Assembly: GCA_948874605.1 (NCBI GenBank)
Contig: CAQRXS010000071.1
Span: forward strand, 1-6,613
DNA length: 6,613 nt
Source: an uncultured Bacilli bacterium
Lineage (GTDB): Bacteria; Bacillota_I; Bacilli_A; RF39; UBA660
Direction of reading: 5' to 3'
Position numbers and translations under genes: made by a program
The notes under the pieces: generated by a model
What the model saw: the letters and a program-made list of their open reading frames with translations, nothing else
What the model was told of the DNA's origin: nothing
Databases searched by the model: none
Shown here: piece by piece, positions 5,412-6,613 of the stretch
Position numbering within the stretch: the first letter of the stretch is position 1
Layout: each line of letters begins with the position of its first letter

Positions 5412-5972
5412 ATGGATAATAATAAATTAAATAGTATTTTAGCTATGCTAAATGGTAGAAGTCAATTTGAGAAAAATTATATGTTGGAAAGTCCTGAAAA
5501 TCTTATAACAGCATATAAATCGTTGACTGGTGATACCTTAGAACTAAGTGACGATGAGTTTGCAGAAGTAAAAGGTAGTGTCAAATCAGGTATTTATTTG
5601 GAAAATCCAGATGATATTGCGTCTTATTTGGGGACTTATTTCTCTGGGGGTGCTGGAGATGTAAGCGCGTCTGTTGCTCTAAGAGCTTTGAGTAGTGGTT
5701 CAGAAGAGGTTGAGGGAATAGTTTCAGAAGAACCTAGCAAAGATTTAGATGGAGACACTAAAGATCCAGAGGAACCTGTTGAGAGAAATTCGGAAATTGA
5801 TAAAAAAATAAAAAATGTATTAAAAAAAATAAATACTAAAAAAACTGCATGGAAAAACTTTTGGAAAAGCAATGCTAAAATGAAAGATTTGGTGGCTAGT
5901 CATTTTTCAGAAGAGATTATCGACGACGAAACTTATAATCTTTTAAATGATGCTGAAAAAAGCTATCGTTGA
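5412..5972 (+). CDS. Hypothetical protein, N-terminal part of a frameshifted larger gene
   Basis: I do not recognise this protein. The ATG at 5412 has AAGGGGGA 7 bases upstream; a TTG at 5394 lies before that site and is rejected. The 186 codons fall into regions. Residues 1-60 look like a short helical N-terminal unit ending in LELSDDEFAEVKGS (43-56), reminiscent of the end of class-II/Nif11-type leader peptides but lacking a true Gly-Gly. A Gly/Ser/Ala segment, YFSGGAGDVSAS, lies near 76-87. An acidic Glu/Asp/Pro/Ser linker covers about 97-128. A lysine-rich helical segment with three Trp/Phe residues (AWKNFWKSN) covers about 129-186. There is no signal peptide or membrane segment. The frame ends at TGA 5970, but the +1 frame then stays open to the window edge, continuing the same lysine-rich style, so this is probably the first part of one longer protein. 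Confidence 0.75.
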   Translation: MDNNKLNSILAMLNGRSQFEKNYMLESPENLITAYKSLTGDTLELSDDEFAEVKGSVKSGIYLENPDDIASYLGTYFSGGAGDVSASVALRALSSGSEEVEGIVSEEPSKDLDGDTKDPEEPVERNSEIDKKIKNVLKKINTKKTAWKNFWKSNAKMKDLVASHFSEEIIDDETYNLLNDAEKSYR

Positions 5973-6613
5973 TGATTATGAAACTAAATTGGGTTCTGCG
6001 TACGAAGTTTTATCTTCTTATTATGATAAGTTACCAAATTGTGATGAGCTGTCCGCTAGTGAATTTTTAAATAAGGTTAAACCAGAAGAGAAAAAAACGC
6101 TTACAAAATTATTTGCTAAACAATCATTATTCAGTCGTTTATTTGCTGGAAATGGTAAGAAAAAAGAAGAAAGATATAAAGATTACTTAACTTATAAATA
6201 CTATCAATCGTGTAAGAAGCTTATTGATAATGAAAAGTCTTTGAAAAAGAAAGATGTAAAAGCCTTTAAAGATCAAACAGATGAAACTCAAGCTGAATAT
6301 GAAAAAATACGTGGTGGAAAAGATCCAGCGGAAGTATTTAAAGATGGAAATCATATGCAAGGAGCTAGAGTTTCCAATAGAATAAAGAATGGTTTGGATA
6401 GATTAATTGAGAAAGATGCTGAAGGATTTGAGACAGCAGAATCTTGGATGAATTATTTGAATAGTTTAGATGAAGAGAAAAAAGATATATGGTCAAGTAT
6501 TACTAATGATGCTAAAGTCTTTATAGAAGGAATGGAACATAAGAATAATAAAGCAGCATTAAAAAGAATGAAGAAAAACTTTAATAAGATTGCTCATAAG
6601 GCTAGAAGAATTG
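5947..6613 (+). CDS. Hypothetical protein, continuation in the +1 frame, open at the window end
   Basis: From 5947 the +1 frame is open for 222 codons to the last base without a stop. I see no known domain. The product is highly charged (Lys, Glu, Asp), helical and poor in Cys, with stretches such as AIVDDYETKLGSAYEVLSS, KVKPEEKKTLTKLFAKQ and WMNYLNSLDEEKKDIWSS; coiled-coil character is likely. The frame has ATG ATG at 5947-5952, but no ribosome binding site precedes them. A TAA in this frame at 5944-5946 confines the crossover to 5944-5972. That interval holds AAAAAA at 5956-5961; removing one A joins the upstream frame as LLNDAEKAIVDDYETKL, a smooth helix. I therefore read it as the body of the gene starting at 5412, with a one-base insertion, real or a sequencing error. 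An independent overlapping gene is the less likely alternative. The 3' end lies outside the window. Confidence 0.7.
   Translation, partial: MMLKKAIVDDYETKLGSAYEVLSSYYDKLPNCDELSASEFLNKVKPEEKKTLTKLFAKQSLFSRLFAGNGKKKEERYKDYLTYKYYQSCKKLIDNEKSLKKKDVKAFKDQTDETQAEYEKIRGGKDPAEVFKDGNHMQGARVSNRIKNGLDRLIEKDAEGFETAESWMNYLNSLDEEKKDIWSSITNDAKVFIEGMEHKNNKAALKRMKKNFNKIAHKARRI
5956..5961 (+). other. A6 run, probable one-base frameshift site
   Basis: This run of six A lies inside the only interval (5944-5972) where the upstream frame can pass into the downstream one. Five A would restore a single frame from 5412 through the window end. Homopolymer slippage is a common cause of both sequencing error and phase variation. 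Confidence 0.65.

Noticed and set aside
5636..5872. Minus-strand 78-codon open frame
   Set aside because: It is a shadow of the plus-strand gene's acidic and lysine-rich codons, with no start signals of its own.
5964..5975. Programmed +1 frameshift at CGT TGA, as in prfB
   Set aside because: There is no Shine-Dalgarno-like stimulator just upstream and no good re-pairing of a CGU-bound tRNA on GUU; the A6 slip is simpler. It is not fully excluded.
5970..5990. TGA at 5970 read as tryptophan (mycoplasma code)
   Set aside because: Reading through in that frame meets a second TGA, another TGA and then TAA within seven codons. Elsewhere tryptophan is TGG and TGA ends the gene at 4292.
1..6613. 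CRISPR array, tRNA/rRNA genes, insertion sequences or phage integration sites
   Set aside because: Reading both strands I found no regularly spaced repeats, no tRNA cloverleaf, no transposase frame and no terminal inverted repeats.

Overview
The window looks like AT-rich Bacillota DNA (Bacilli, Erysipelotrichia or Mollicutes-related, possibly an uncultured gut lineage), with about 230 bases of unrelated GC-rich DNA joined to its left end. The affiliation rests on the low G+C content, near-consensus sigma-A promoters, strong GGAGG-type ribosome binding sites, the attenuated infC-rpmI-rplT operon, and A/T-ending codons. Tryptophan is encoded by TGG, and TGA ends the 411-residue gene with a terminator built over it, so the code is standard rather than the mycoplasma code.

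Layout, left to right. Bases 1-230 (about 66% G+C by hand count) encode, on the minus strand, an internal piece of histidinol dehydrogenase (HisD). At about 231 the sequence switches abruptly to AT-rich DNA with the last ~76 codons of acetate kinase (AckA) on the plus strand. Both genes are cut at the same point, which points to a chimeric join. A DHH/DHHA1 phosphoesterase of the NrnA type follows AckA by 12 bases. The next ~200 bases hold a promoter and a structured leader that can fold into an intrinsic terminator or an alternative pairing, as expected for an L20-controlled leader. The operon infC (apparent AUA start), rpmI, rplT follows. Its L20 carries an unusual C-terminal extension with a Rho-N/SAP-like motif. 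A terminator closes the operon.

Then come two single-gene units packed very tightly: an unrecognised 411-residue protein and thioredoxin reductase TrxB, each with its own promoter, a very short 5' UTR and an intrinsic terminator. Last is a gene with consensus promoter hexamers and a strong ribosome binding site. It encodes a charged, helical protein of unknown function, interrupted after 186 codons by what looks like a one-base slip in a run of six A, and it reads on open past the window end.

Functionally the native part is housekeeping: acetate metabolism, nanoRNA/pAp turnover, translation initiation and 50S assembly, and thiol redox. The accessory interest is in the two unknown proteins, the L20 extension and the infC leader. 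All native genes lie on the plus strand.
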